Of a stretch of 17,550 nucleotides of DNA, positions 1 to 6,658 are shown one piece after another. Both the position numbers and the translations under genes were made by a program. This DNA is from JASFBA01 sp036172265 (GTDB lineage: Bacteria > Chloroflexota > Chloroflexia > DTKN01), in NCBI GenBank assembly GCA_036172265.1, contig JASFBA010000002.1, positions 1 to 17,550 of the forward strand, written 5' to 3'. Position 1 is the stretch's first letter. Every line of letters starts with the position of its first letter. The notes beneath the pieces were generated by a model. It searched no databases. It saw nothing but the letters and a program-made list of their open reading frames with translations, and was not told where the DNA came from.

Positions 1-58
1 GGCGTTCGATGCGGTCGGCGCGCTCCTCCAACCAGGGGCGCAACGGATGTTCCAGCAT
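1..58 (-). CDS. Truncated leftward gene, N-terminal 19 codons only
   Basis: A reading frame opens at ATG 58-56 on the minus strand and runs off the left edge. It encodes MLEHPLRPWLEERADRIER. A good ribosome site (GGGAGGAAAGGCG) lies directly upstream, and a consensus promoter with a palindromic operator sits about 55 nt further up, so this is a real gene start. The fragment is charged and amphipathic and too short to assign. The operator resembles LexA/SOS boxes, so a DNA-repair or SOS gene, or a self-regulated repressor, is possible, but nothing in the 19 residues proves it. Confidence 0.7.
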   Translation of the reverse strand, partial: MLEHPLRPWLEERADRIER

Positions 59-111
59 CGCCTTTCCTCCCGGGCCGGCCCGGTGCCGTTGAATTCGGCC
101 TTGTGGCTTCC

Positions 112-140
112 ATTATATCAGAACATTTGTTCGTTGTCAA
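112..140 (-). promoter_or_regulatory. Consensus sigma70 promoter for the leftward gene
   Basis: Read on the minus strand, TTGACA (140-135) is followed after exactly 17 nt by TATAAT (117-112). Both hexamers match the sigma70 consensus perfectly. The ribosome site and ATG of the leftward gene follow about 55 nt downstream. A promoter this strong usually needs repression, which fits the palindrome lying in its spacer. Confidence 0.85.
121..132. promoter_or_regulatory. GAAC-N4-GTTC palindromic operator (LexA-like)
   Basis: GAACATTTGTTC has 5-bp arms (GAACA/TGTTC) and sits between the -35 and -10 of the leftward promoter, where a bound protein would block RNA polymerase. GAAC-N4-GTTC is the core of the Gram-positive-type LexA (Cheo) box. 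That assignment is inference; other repressors use similar half-sites. Confidence 0.6.
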
Positions 141-143
141 GAG

Positions 144-159
144 GGAACCAATATGTTCC
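144..159. promoter_or_regulatory. Second GGAAC-N6-GTTCC palindrome upstream of the -35
   Basis: The palindrome has arms GGAAC and GTTCC around CAATAT, just upstream of the leftward -35. Its centre is 25 bp from that of the first palindrome. It shares the GAAC/GTTC half-sites but has a 6-nt instead of a 4-nt spacer, so it may be a weaker auxiliary site or a site for a different protein. Confidence 0.45.
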
Positions 160-235
160 TGCATAGGGGGTGGAGCGCTGGGCTTGCTCCCGCGGGACAT
201 CCTGGTAGCATAGGCCCGACGCGGCTCCATGTCGT

Positions 236-264
236 TTGCCCACTTTCGCCTTTTGGTGTATGAT
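236..264 (+). promoter_or_regulatory. Likely promoter of the acyl-CoA synthetase gene
   Basis: TTGCCC (236-241), a 17-nt spacer and TATGAT (259-264) form a reasonable sigma70 promoter about 30 nt upstream of the ATG at 295. The open frame extends back to an ATG at 229, but the promoter lies within that extension and no ribosome site precedes 229, so translation from 295 is preferred. The rest of 59-294 holds the divergent leftward control region and nothing else recognisable. Confidence 0.5.
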
Positions 265-294
265 ATAACCACAAATGCAGACCAGGAGGCCAGG

Positions 295-2388
295 ATGCTG
301 GAAGCCTTTTTTGCCCCTCGCAGCGTGGCGGTGATCGGAGCCTCAGCCACGCCTGGAAAGATGGGCTATATCCTGATGGACAACATCCTTCGCGGCGGCT
401 ACCAGGGCAAACTCTACCCCATCAACCCCAAAGGAGGCGAGATCCTGGGCCGGACGGCCTACCCCTCCATCCAGGAAGTTCCCGACGAGGTGGACTTGGC
501 CATCATCGTTATCCCGGCGGCGAGTATCCCCGACGTGGTCGAGGAGTGCGGCCGAAAGGGTGTCAAGGCCCTGCTCATCATCTCGGCCGGATTCCGTGAG
601 ACTGGGCCGGAGGGAGCCCGCCGCGAGCGCGAGGTGGTGGCCCGGGCCCAAAAGTACGGCATGCGTATCCTTGGCCCCAACGTCCTGGGACTCATTGACA
701 CTATCTCCTGTCTCAACGCCACCTTCGCCACCACCATGGCCCGGCCAGGCGAGATCGCTTTCCTTTCCCAATCCGGTGCCCTAGGCTCGTCCATCCTGGA
801 CTGGTCGCGGGAAGAAGCCATCGGCTTTTCGCACTTTGTCTCGTTGGGCAACCGGGCCGATGTAAACGAGGTGGACCTCCTGGAGGCCTGGGCTGACGAT
901 CCCCACTCCAAGGTGATCCTGGCCTACCTGGAAGGCATCGCCGACGGCGAGGCCTTTATACGGGTGGCCCGACAGGTGACCCGCAAGAAGCCGGTCATCG
1001 CCATCAAGTCGGGAACGACGGCGGCCGGCACCCGGGCTATCTCCTCCCACACCGGCAGCCTGGCCGGTTCGGAGCGGGCCTATGAAGCCGCCTTCAACCA
1101 GACCGGCATCATCCGCGCCGAGTCGGTGCAGGACCTCTTCGACTTTGCCGAAATCTTCGCCTACCAGCCTATGCTGCGCGGCAACCGTATCGCCATCGTG
1201 ACCAACGCCGGCGGCCCCGGCATCCTGGCGACCGATACGTGCGAACGGGCCGGCCTCGCCCTGGCCCAGTTCGCCAAAGAGACGATCGAAGCCATGGCCC
1301 CTTATCTCCCCCCGACGGCCAACCTCTATAACCCGGTAGACGTGATCGGAGACGCCCAATCGGACCGCTACCGGGTCGCGTTGAACGCGGTGCTGCGGGA
1401 TTCGGGGGTAGATGGGGTCGTGGTCCTCCTGACCCCGCAGGCCATGACCGACGTCGAGGCCATCGCCCAAACGGTGGTGGACATTGCCCGGGCCTATGAC
1501 AAACCGGTGGTGACCTCTTTCATCGGCGGAGAGGTGGTCGAGCCAGCCGTGCGCCTCCTCCAGGAAAACCATATCCCCACCTACCCCTTCCCGGAGCGAG
1601 CCGTCCTGGCTCTGGGAGCCATGGAACGCTACCGCCGCTGGCTGGAACGTCCTCCCCAGCGCCTGGTACATTTCCGGGTCCGAAAAGAAGAAGTGCAGGA
1701 AGTCTTCGATAAAGCGCGGCGGGAAGGCCGGCTGAACCTGGGCGAGGTGGAGGCCCGCCGAGTCGCCGAAGCCTACGGGCTACGCCTGCCCAGGGCCAAA
1801 CTGGCCCGCTCCCCCGACGAGGCCGTGCGCCTGGCCGCCGAGATCGGCTATCCGGTGGTGATGAAGATCGCCTCTCCCGACATCCTGCACAAGTCCGACA
1901 TCGGCGCGGTCAAGGTGGGCCTGGCCAACTCCACCGATGTGCGCGATGCCTACGAACTTATCGAATACCGTGCTCGCCGCCACCATCCCGACGCCGACAT
2001 CTGGGGCATCCTGGTCCAGCAAATGATCTCCGGCGGCCGGGAGGTGATCATCGGCATGAGCCGCGACCCCCAGTTCGGCCCTATGCTCATGTTCGGATTG
2101 GGCGGTATCTACGTAGAAGTGCTGAAGGACGTGGTCTTTCGCATCGCCCCGATTGATAGGAACGAGGCTCGGGAGATGGTCGAAAGCATCCGCTCCTTCC
2201 CCTTGCTCAAGGGGGTACGCGGACAGGCCCCGGCCGACGTGGATGCCATCATTGAAACCATCCTGCGTGTCTCACAACTGGTCACCGATTTTCCCGATAT
2301 CGTCGAGATGGATGTCAATCCTCTGATCGTCCACGAGGCCGGCCAGGGGGCGACCGTGCTGGATGCGCGCATCATCCTTCGCCCTTAG
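295..2388 (+). CDS. ADP-forming acetate/acyl-CoA ligase, fused alpha-beta subunits
   Basis: A 697-residue NDP-forming acyl-CoA synthetase: acyl-CoA + ADP + Pi to acid + CoA + ATP, or the reverse. The order is an N-terminal CoA-binding Rossmann domain (FFAPRSVAVIGAS at about 4-16), two succinyl-CoA-ligase-like domains, and a C-terminal ATP-grasp domain (about 480-690). The phosphohistidine motif SSHTGSLAG places the catalytic His near residue 252. The second conserved His, in ILHKSDIGAV, is near 532. The length is normal for the fused single-chain form, and there is no GNAT (Pat-type) extension. ATG 295 is chosen because AGGAGG at 284-289 is well placed and a promoter lies upstream. The substrate cannot be told from sequence. 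In anaerobes the enzyme often yields ATP from acetyl-CoA; acetate activation is the alternative. Confidence 0.95.
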   Translation: MLEAFFAPRSVAVIGASATPGKMGYILMDNILRGGYQGKLYPINPKGGEILGRTAYPSIQEVPDEVDLAIIVIPAASIPDVVEECGRKGVKALLIISAGFRETGPEGARREREVVARAQKYGMRILGPNVLGLIDTISCLNATFATTMARPGEIAFLSQSGALGSSILDWSREEAIGFSHFVSLGNRADVNEVDLLEAWADDPHSKVILAYLEGIADGEAFIRVARQVTRKKPVIAIKSGTTAAGTRAISSHTGSLAGSERAYEAAFNQTGIIRAESVQDLFDFAEIFAYQPMLRGNRIAIVTNAGGPGILATDTCERAGLALAQFAKETIEAMAPYLPPTANLYNPVDVIGDAQSDRYRVALNAVLRDSGVDGVVVLLTPQAMTDVEAIAQTVVDIARAYDKPVVTSFIGGEVVEPAVRLLQENHIPTYPFPERAVLALGAMERYRRWLERPPQRLVHFRVRKEEVQEVFDKARREGRLNLGEVEARRVAEAYGLRLPRAKLARSPDEAVRLAAEIGYPVVMKIASPDILHKSDIGAVKVGLANSTDVRDAYELIEYRARRHHPDADIWGILVQQMISGGREVIIGMSRDPQFGPMLMFGLGGIYVEVLKDVVFRIAPIDRNEAREMVESIRSFPLLKGVRGQAPADVDAIIETILRVSQLVTDFPDIVEMDVNPLIVHEAGQGATVLDARIILRP

Positions 2389-2411
2389 GTTCCGGCTGGC
2401 AGGAGGATTCG

Positions 2412-3125
2412 ATGGCCGGTATCTCCTCCATCCGCCTGATCGCCTGGGGACTTTTCGTCCTGGGAGGGCTTCTTTTCCTCTCTCTCCTTCTGCGCCCTAT
2501 CCAGAGCCTCTGGCGTCGCTTTCAGCCGTTGAACGTATGGGTGCGGTACGCAGAGGAGGCCAGCCCGTATCCCCGACGACGAAAGGGTTGGCGCTGGCTG
2601 GGAATCCTTCTCCTGCTCCTTCTCTGCTTTCTCCTGATTGCAAGCGGCTGGGTTCTTTTGTACCTGGAGGAGGGTTCACAGACCTACCTTCCCTTCCCAC
2701 ACGACGAACGGGTTGCTCAGGTGCAATGCTTCCCGGCCGGCGAGGAAAGCGCTTTCCCTACCCTCTGTTCCTTGAACCTGGTCGGTCCCCTACCTTATAC
2801 GACCACCGTATCGGGGTTGCAGTGGACGGTCGAAGGTGAGGTGCTCCGCTGGGATGCCTCGCTGGAGGGACTGGGGCTCCGGTCCGGCTACCGTCTGCTT
2901 CGCTTGGTCGGGTACGATGGCGAGGGAAGGGCCGTCGAAGAAAAAACCTTTCCCTCCGCGTCGGGCGGGTTGGGGGATTTCTTCCTCTGGCTGGATGCCC
3001 GATGGCCCTTCCTACAGCTATCCCGCCAGATACTTTCCTCTGATTCGGTGAAAAGCGGGGATTTTTACGAACTGGTGGTCTCGCCGGCCGGATTCTCTCT
3101 CAAAAAATGGGAGGTACAGCCCTAA
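2412..3125 (+). CDS. Unknown two-TM membrane protein with exported C-terminal domain
   Basis: A 237-residue protein not matched to a known family. Hydrophobic segments at about 8-28 and 61-84 flank a basic loop containing WRRF and PRRRKGWRW. By the positive-inside rule this loop is cytoplasmic and both termini are outside. The C-terminal part, about 150 residues, looks soluble and beta-rich and carries Cys 106 and Cys 119, which could form a disulfide. AGGAGG at 2401-2406 sits 5 nt before the ATG. The gene begins 23 nt after the acyl-CoA synthetase stop and ends about 46 nt before the DRTGG gene, so co-transcription is likely. A link to those enzymes is suggested only by position. Confidence 0.8.
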   Translation: MAGISSIRLIAWGLFVLGGLLFLSLLLRPIQSLWRRFQPLNVWVRYAEEASPYPRRRKGWRWLGILLLLLLCFLLIASGWVLLYLEEGSQTYLPFPHDERVAQVQCFPAGEESAFPTLCSLNLVGPLPYTTTVSGLQWTVEGEVLRWDASLEGLGLRSGYRLLRLVGYDGEGRAVEEKTFPSASGGLGDFFLWLDARWPFLQLSRQILSSDSVKSGDFYELVVSPAGFSLKKWEVQP

Positions 3126-3135
3126 CGATGGGTCG

Positions 3136-3157
3136 CAGGTTGCAACTTACAGGTTGC
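3136..3157. repeat. Short CAGGTTGC direct repeat in the gap before the DRTGG gene
   Basis: CAGGTTGC occurs at 3136-3143 and 3150-3157, separated by AACTTA; GCAAC/GTTGC (3142-3146/3153-3157) also forms a small inverted repeat. It fills the 46-nt gap before the DRTGG gene, and its second copy contains a TTG that could be mistaken for the start codon. Confidence 0.5.
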
Positions 3158-3171
3158 TCGGGAGGAAAGAT

Positions 3172-4251
3172 ATGGAAACGGTCCTGGTCATCTCGGCGGA
3201 AACTTTCTCCGGGAAAAGCGCGGTCTGCGTTACGCTGGGGCAACGGCTGCGGCGCGACGGCTACCGTGTCGGCTACCTGAAGCCGCTCTGCCTGCGGGTA
3301 CGCCGGGCCGAGGAAACGGCCTACGATGAGGATACCGCCTTCGTCCGGGAGGTCTTTGGCCTGGAGGAGCCGCTGGAGCAACTCTCGCCGCTCCTTCTGA
3401 CCCCGCGCTTGCTTGAAGGCATCCTGCGTGGAGAGCCGCAGCCGGATTATTCACAGCGGGTCCGAGAGGCCTTCGAGTCGGTCTCCCGAGGTAAAGATGT
3501 GATGATTCTGGAAGGGCCCAACGACTGGTCCGAAGGGACCATTGTCGGCCTGCCGGCTATGCGCGTGGCGGAGATGTTCCAGGCCCACGTGCTTCTGGTC
3601 TCCAACTTCCAGAGCCTCCTGGAGACGGACAACGTCCTTGCCGTGTACGAGGCCATGGCCGGCCGCTCCTTCCTCGGCGTCGTCCTCAACCGGGTGCCCC
3701 GAGCTCGGGTGGAGATGGTCCGGCAGATGGTCAGCCCCTTCCTGGAGCAACGAGGCATCCCTGTGCTGGCCGTCCTGCAGAAGGACCCCCTTCTCTGCGC
3801 CGTCAGCGTCAACGAACTGGCCGAACACCTGGGAGCCCAGATCCTCTGTTGCCCGGACCACGGCGAGGACCTGGTGGAAACGATGATGGTTGGGGCAATG
3901 AGCGTGGAAAGCGCCCTCTCTTACTTCCGCCGGCAGGCCAACAAGGCGGTCATCACCGGCGGAGATCGCGTGGACATCCAGTTGGCCGCCCTGGAGACAC
4001 CTACGACCTGCCTGATCCTAACCGGCGGGATGCGTCCCAATCCGCTCATCCTCACCCGGGCCGAGGAGCAGTGCGTGCCGATCCTCCTGGTGACCGACGA
4101 TACGATGACCGTGGTACGGCGGGCGGAGGAACTTTTCGGCCGGGCACGTTTTCGCCAGACCAGCAAGATCGAACGCTTTGAGTCGCTGCTGGAGGCCCAT
4201 TTCGACTTTTCCCGTTTCTACCGGGCGTTGAACCTGAGGGGGTCGGCGTAA
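3172..4251 (+). CDS. BioD-like P-loop protein with DRTGG domain (Pta N-terminal type)
   Basis: A 359-residue protein resembling the N-terminal half of long phosphotransacetylases (COG0857 type). It has a dethiobiotin-synthetase-like nucleotide-binding domain with P-loop SAETFSGKSAV (G14-K15-S16), then a DRTGG domain from about 220. The DRTGG signature reads ITGGDRVDIQ, with Val in place of the usual Thr. The phosphotransacetylase catalytic domain is absent, so it is not itself Pta; the family is thought to sense nucleotides or regulate. ATG 3172 is preferred over an in-frame TTG at 3154: GGAGG at 3161-3165 is 6 nt upstream of the ATG, and the TTG lies inside a short repeat. Its place near an ADP-forming acyl-CoA synthetase supports a role in acetyl-CoA/acetate metabolism (inference). 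Confidence 0.85.
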   Translation: METVLVISAETFSGKSAVCVTLGQRLRRDGYRVGYLKPLCLRVRRAEETAYDEDTAFVREVFGLEEPLEQLSPLLLTPRLLEGILRGEPQPDYSQRVREAFESVSRGKDVMILEGPNDWSEGTIVGLPAMRVAEMFQAHVLLVSNFQSLLETDNVLAVYEAMAGRSFLGVVLNRVPRARVEMVRQMVSPFLEQRGIPVLAVLQKDPLLCAVSVNELAEHLGAQILCCPDHGEDLVETMMVGAMSVESALSYFRRQANKAVITGGDRVDIQLAALETPTTCLILTGGMRPNPLILTRAEEQCVPILLVTDDTMTVVRRAEELFGRARFRQTSKIERFESLLEAHFDFSRFYRALNLRGSA

Positions 4252-4315
4252 GAAGCCGCCATAAAGATCGGCTTTCCGGCGGGCAGCCGACGGAGGTCTT
4301 CACAGGAGGGTGTTG

Positions 4316-4942
4316 ATGCGTATCGGTGAACTGGCGGAACGCAGCGGAGTTACGGTCCGTACCATCCGTTATTATATCGAGGAAGGGCTTTTGCCCCCAC
4401 CTCCCCGACGGGGGAAATACGGTGATTTTGATGCTTCCTACCTGCAAAGGCTGCGCTTGATCCAACGCCTGAAGGAAGAGCGCCTCACGCTCCCGGCCAT
4501 TCGCCTCCGGCTGGCCGAGATGGGGTTGGGGCCCTCGCCCCACACCCCCAGCCACCTCCCCATGGAAAAGGGAAGGGCAGTTGAGGGCCTCTTCCGCTCC
4601 CGCTTCGCCGAGGAGGCCGGCCTGACCACCGAACAGGCGGCCCGCCTGGAGGAGATGGGCCTTCTGGAATCGAGCGAAGGCCTCCTTCCGCCCGAGACGC
4701 TTCCGCTGGCCCGTGCCGCCGCCCGATTGCTGGAGTGGGGCATCTATCTGGAGGAACTGGCGGAAATCGTCCGCCAGGTGCGCCGGGAGGCCGAGATGCA
4801 CCGCCGGCTGTTGGCCCAGGCCGAGGCGCTTCCCCTGGTCTCCCAGGCCTTGCAGTGGCAGGAACAGGTCGGAGCGGTATCCACCATCCGCCAGATGTTG
4901 CTTCGGCGCTGGTCTTACCCCGGTGCGGAGGAAACGCCATGA
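4316..4942 (+). CDS. MerR-family transcriptional regulator with second DNA-binding-like domain
   Basis: A 208-residue regulator. The N-terminal MerR winged helix is clear (MRIGELAERSGVTVRTIRYY, then EEGLLPPPPR, to about residue 70). The second half (about 95-160) has the pattern of another helix-turn-helix/wing (EEAGLTTEQAARLEEMGLL, then LLEWGIYLEELAEIVRQV), resembling the C-terminal part of two-domain MerR proteins such as actinobacterial FtsR. No cysteine cluster for metal sensing is present. GTG and TTG codons directly precede the ATG at 4316; AGGAGG at 4304-4309 with 6-nt spacing supports the ATG. The last codon and stop overlap the kinase start as ATGA (4939-4942), so the two are translationally coupled. 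Its target may be this operon, but no operator was identified. Confidence 0.9.
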   Translation: MRIGELAERSGVTVRTIRYYIEEGLLPPPPRRGKYGDFDASYLQRLRLIQRLKEERLTLPAIRLRLAEMGLGPSPHTPSHLPMEKGRAVEGLFRSRFAEEAGLTTEQAARLEEMGLLESSEGLLPPETLPLARAAARLLEWGIYLEELAEIVRQVRREAEMHRRLLAQAEALPLVSQALQWQEQVGAVSTIRQMLLRRWSYPGAEETP

Positions 4943-6654
4943 AGGAAGCCCGGCCCTTGGCGAGCCCGGCCGATTGGGTGGTAATGGGCTTTCGGTGGCT
5001 ATTGGGGTTGGGGCTGGCGCTCCTGAACCGACTGGCTCCACCCGACCCCGCCTTCCAGGGCCTCACCGAGTACATCCTGATCGGCTACCTCCTCCTTACC
5101 CTCCTGGAGGCGCTCTTCCTCTGGCGAGGTTGGGCCCTGAATCTGTGGCCCCACCTTACCTTGGCCCTGGACATCGGGTTGGTACTGGCCGTGATCTTTC
5201 TCCACGGAGGCGGTCAGAGCCCCCTTTTACCTCTCCTTCTGCTTCCCCTTATCGCCGTCGCCCTGCGGTTGGGCTTCTCCGCCGGCCTGGGCCTGAACCT
5301 GGCCGGCCTGGCCGGATATGGGCTGCTCCTGATGAGCGACTGGATGCGCCAGATTCCGCCAGATGTGCTCCGGGCCACCGTAATGGCCTCGGCCATCCTC
5401 CTCACCGGCCTCTTCGGGCTGGCCGCCGAGTCCCTGGCCCGGCCGGCCCGCGAGACCCTCCGCCGCTTTCAGGAGGAGACCGCCGACCTCCAGGCCCGCT
5501 ATCAGTCGGCCAGCCGGCAGGCCCAGGTCTTTTACGAGATGGCCCAAACCCTCAGCCTCACCCTAAGTTATCAAAAAGTCCTGGAGAAGGTGCTGGACGA
5601 TTGCCGCCGCCTGGTGGATTTCTCCGTCGGCGTGGTGCTTCTTTCGGCCGGCCCGGAAGACCTCTTCGTGGCTGCCTCCTCCGGCCTGCGGGTTGGGGAT
5701 ACGGGAAAGGGCGTCCATCTGACCGGAAACGGCCAAATCTCCGCCGCGCTGGCGACCGCCGAACCGCTCCTCCTGGAGCACCTGGGCCGGGACGAGGAAC
5801 TGGCCCAGGTGATGGTCCTGCAGCGTTGCCGTTCCGGGTTACTCGTGCCCCTGCGGGCCGGCCTGCGCAACTACGGGGCCATCGTCCTGGGTTCGATGAG
5901 CGAACAGGCCTATACCCCGGCCGATCTGGAGAAACTGGCCTCCCTGGCCCATTTCGCCACCATCGCCATCCAGAACGCCCAACTCTATGAGGACCTGCGC
6001 GAGGAACGCGACAAGATTCTCCAGGCCGAGGAGAATGTGCGTAAGGAACTCTCCCGGGACCTGCACGACGGGCCGGCCCAATCGCTGGCGGCCATAGCGA
6101 TGAGCGCAGAATACATCAAACGTCTCCTGGCTCAGGACCCGGCCCGCGCCCTCGCCGAATTGGATTCCCTAGAACAACTGGCCCGTAAAACGGCCTGGGA
6201 CATTCGCACCATGCTCTTTGAACTTCGTCCGATCATCCTGGAGACCCAAGGCCTGGTGCCCACCCTGGAGCAGTACGTCCAGCGCTTTCCGGCCTCTGAG
6301 GGGATTCAGATTCACCTGGATACCGGCAACTTTTCGCAGCGGTTCGACCCGAAGGCCGAGGCCACGATCTTTATCATCATGCAAGAAGCGATCAACAACG
6401 CCCGCAAGCACGCCCGGGCAAAAAACATCTGGCTGCACCTTCGACAGGAAGGGGGGGACCTGGTCGCCTCCGTCCAAGATGACGGCGTGGGCTTTGACCT
6501 GGAAGCCGTCAAGTCTTCCTATGAGCGTCGGGGGAGTTTCGGTCTGCTGAATATGCAGGAGCGGGCCCGTCTGATCGGCGGTCGGACCGAAATTCGCTCC
6601 GCTCCAGGCCAGGGGACGGCGGTGATCATCACCGTGCCGCTGGAGAGAAAGTAG
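4939..6654 (+). CDS. Membrane GAF-domain sensor histidine kinase (HisKA_3, NarL-partner type)
   Basis: A 571-residue kinase. The N-terminal 165 residues hold about five hydrophobic segments (about 13-30, 42-61, 70-89, 94-132, 143-163) with almost no outside loops. A coiled linker (168-200) leads to a GAF domain (about 205-350). The HisKA_3 motif RDLHDGPAQS gives phospho-acceptor His 376. The HATPase_c domain shows the N-box (QEAINNARKHA, Asn 486), the G1 box (DDGVGFD, Asp 515) and a final GLLNMQERA/GQGTAV region, so it looks catalytically complete. Such kinases normally phosphorylate LuxR-type response regulators, but none is encoded in this window. The ATG at 4939 overlaps the MerR stop. The longer open frame back to 4735 only overlaps MerR and is rejected. 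Confidence 0.93.
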   Translation: MKEARPLASPADWVVMGFRWLLGLGLALLNRLAPPDPAFQGLTEYILIGYLLLTLLEALFLWRGWALNLWPHLTLALDIGLVLAVIFLHGGGQSPLLPLLLLPLIAVALRLGFSAGLGLNLAGLAGYGLLLMSDWMRQIPPDVLRATVMASAILLTGLFGLAAESLARPARETLRRFQEETADLQARYQSASRQAQVFYEMAQTLSLTLSYQKVLEKVLDDCRRLVDFSVGVVLLSAGPEDLFVAASSGLRVGDTGKGVHLTGNGQISAALATAEPLLLEHLGRDEELAQVMVLQRCRSGLLVPLRAGLRNYGAIVLGSMSEQAYTPADLEKLASLAHFATIAIQNAQLYEDLREERDKILQAEENVRKELSRDLHDGPAQSLAAIAMSAEYIKRLLAQDPARALAELDSLEQLARKTAWDIRTMLFELRPIILETQGLVPTLEQYVQRFPASEGIQIHLDTGNFSQRFDPKAEATIFIIMQEAINNARKHARAKNIWLHLRQEGGDLVASVQDDGVGFDLEAVKSSYERRGSFGLLNMQERARLIGGRTEIRSAPGQGTAVIITVPLERK

Positions 6655-6658
6655 GCCG

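Noticed and set aside
229..294. N-terminal extension of the acyl-CoA synthetase from ATG 229
   Set aside because: It has no ribosome site, contains the likely -10/-35, and does not fit the family N-terminus, which starts at the ATG 295.
781..1671. Long open frame on the minus strand inside the acyl-CoA synthetase
   Set aside because: It is a shadow of the GC-rich codon pattern of the real gene, with a low-complexity Gly/His/Asp-rich translation and no ribosome site.
4253..4274. AAGCCG/CGGCTT hairpin after the DRTGG gene
   Set aside because: A 6-bp stem with a 10-nt loop and only a short T-run (TTT) is within chance for this composition, and the downstream gene has no clear separate promoter.
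4052..5041. 329-codon minus-strand frame across the DRTGG, MerR and kinase genes
   Set aside because: It lies antisense to three well-supported genes and has no recognisable motif.
4713..5990. 425-codon plus-strand frame inside the kinase region
   Set aside because: Its translation is Pro/Arg/Gly-rich, typical of a shifted reading of GC-rich sequence; the kinase frame has full domain support.
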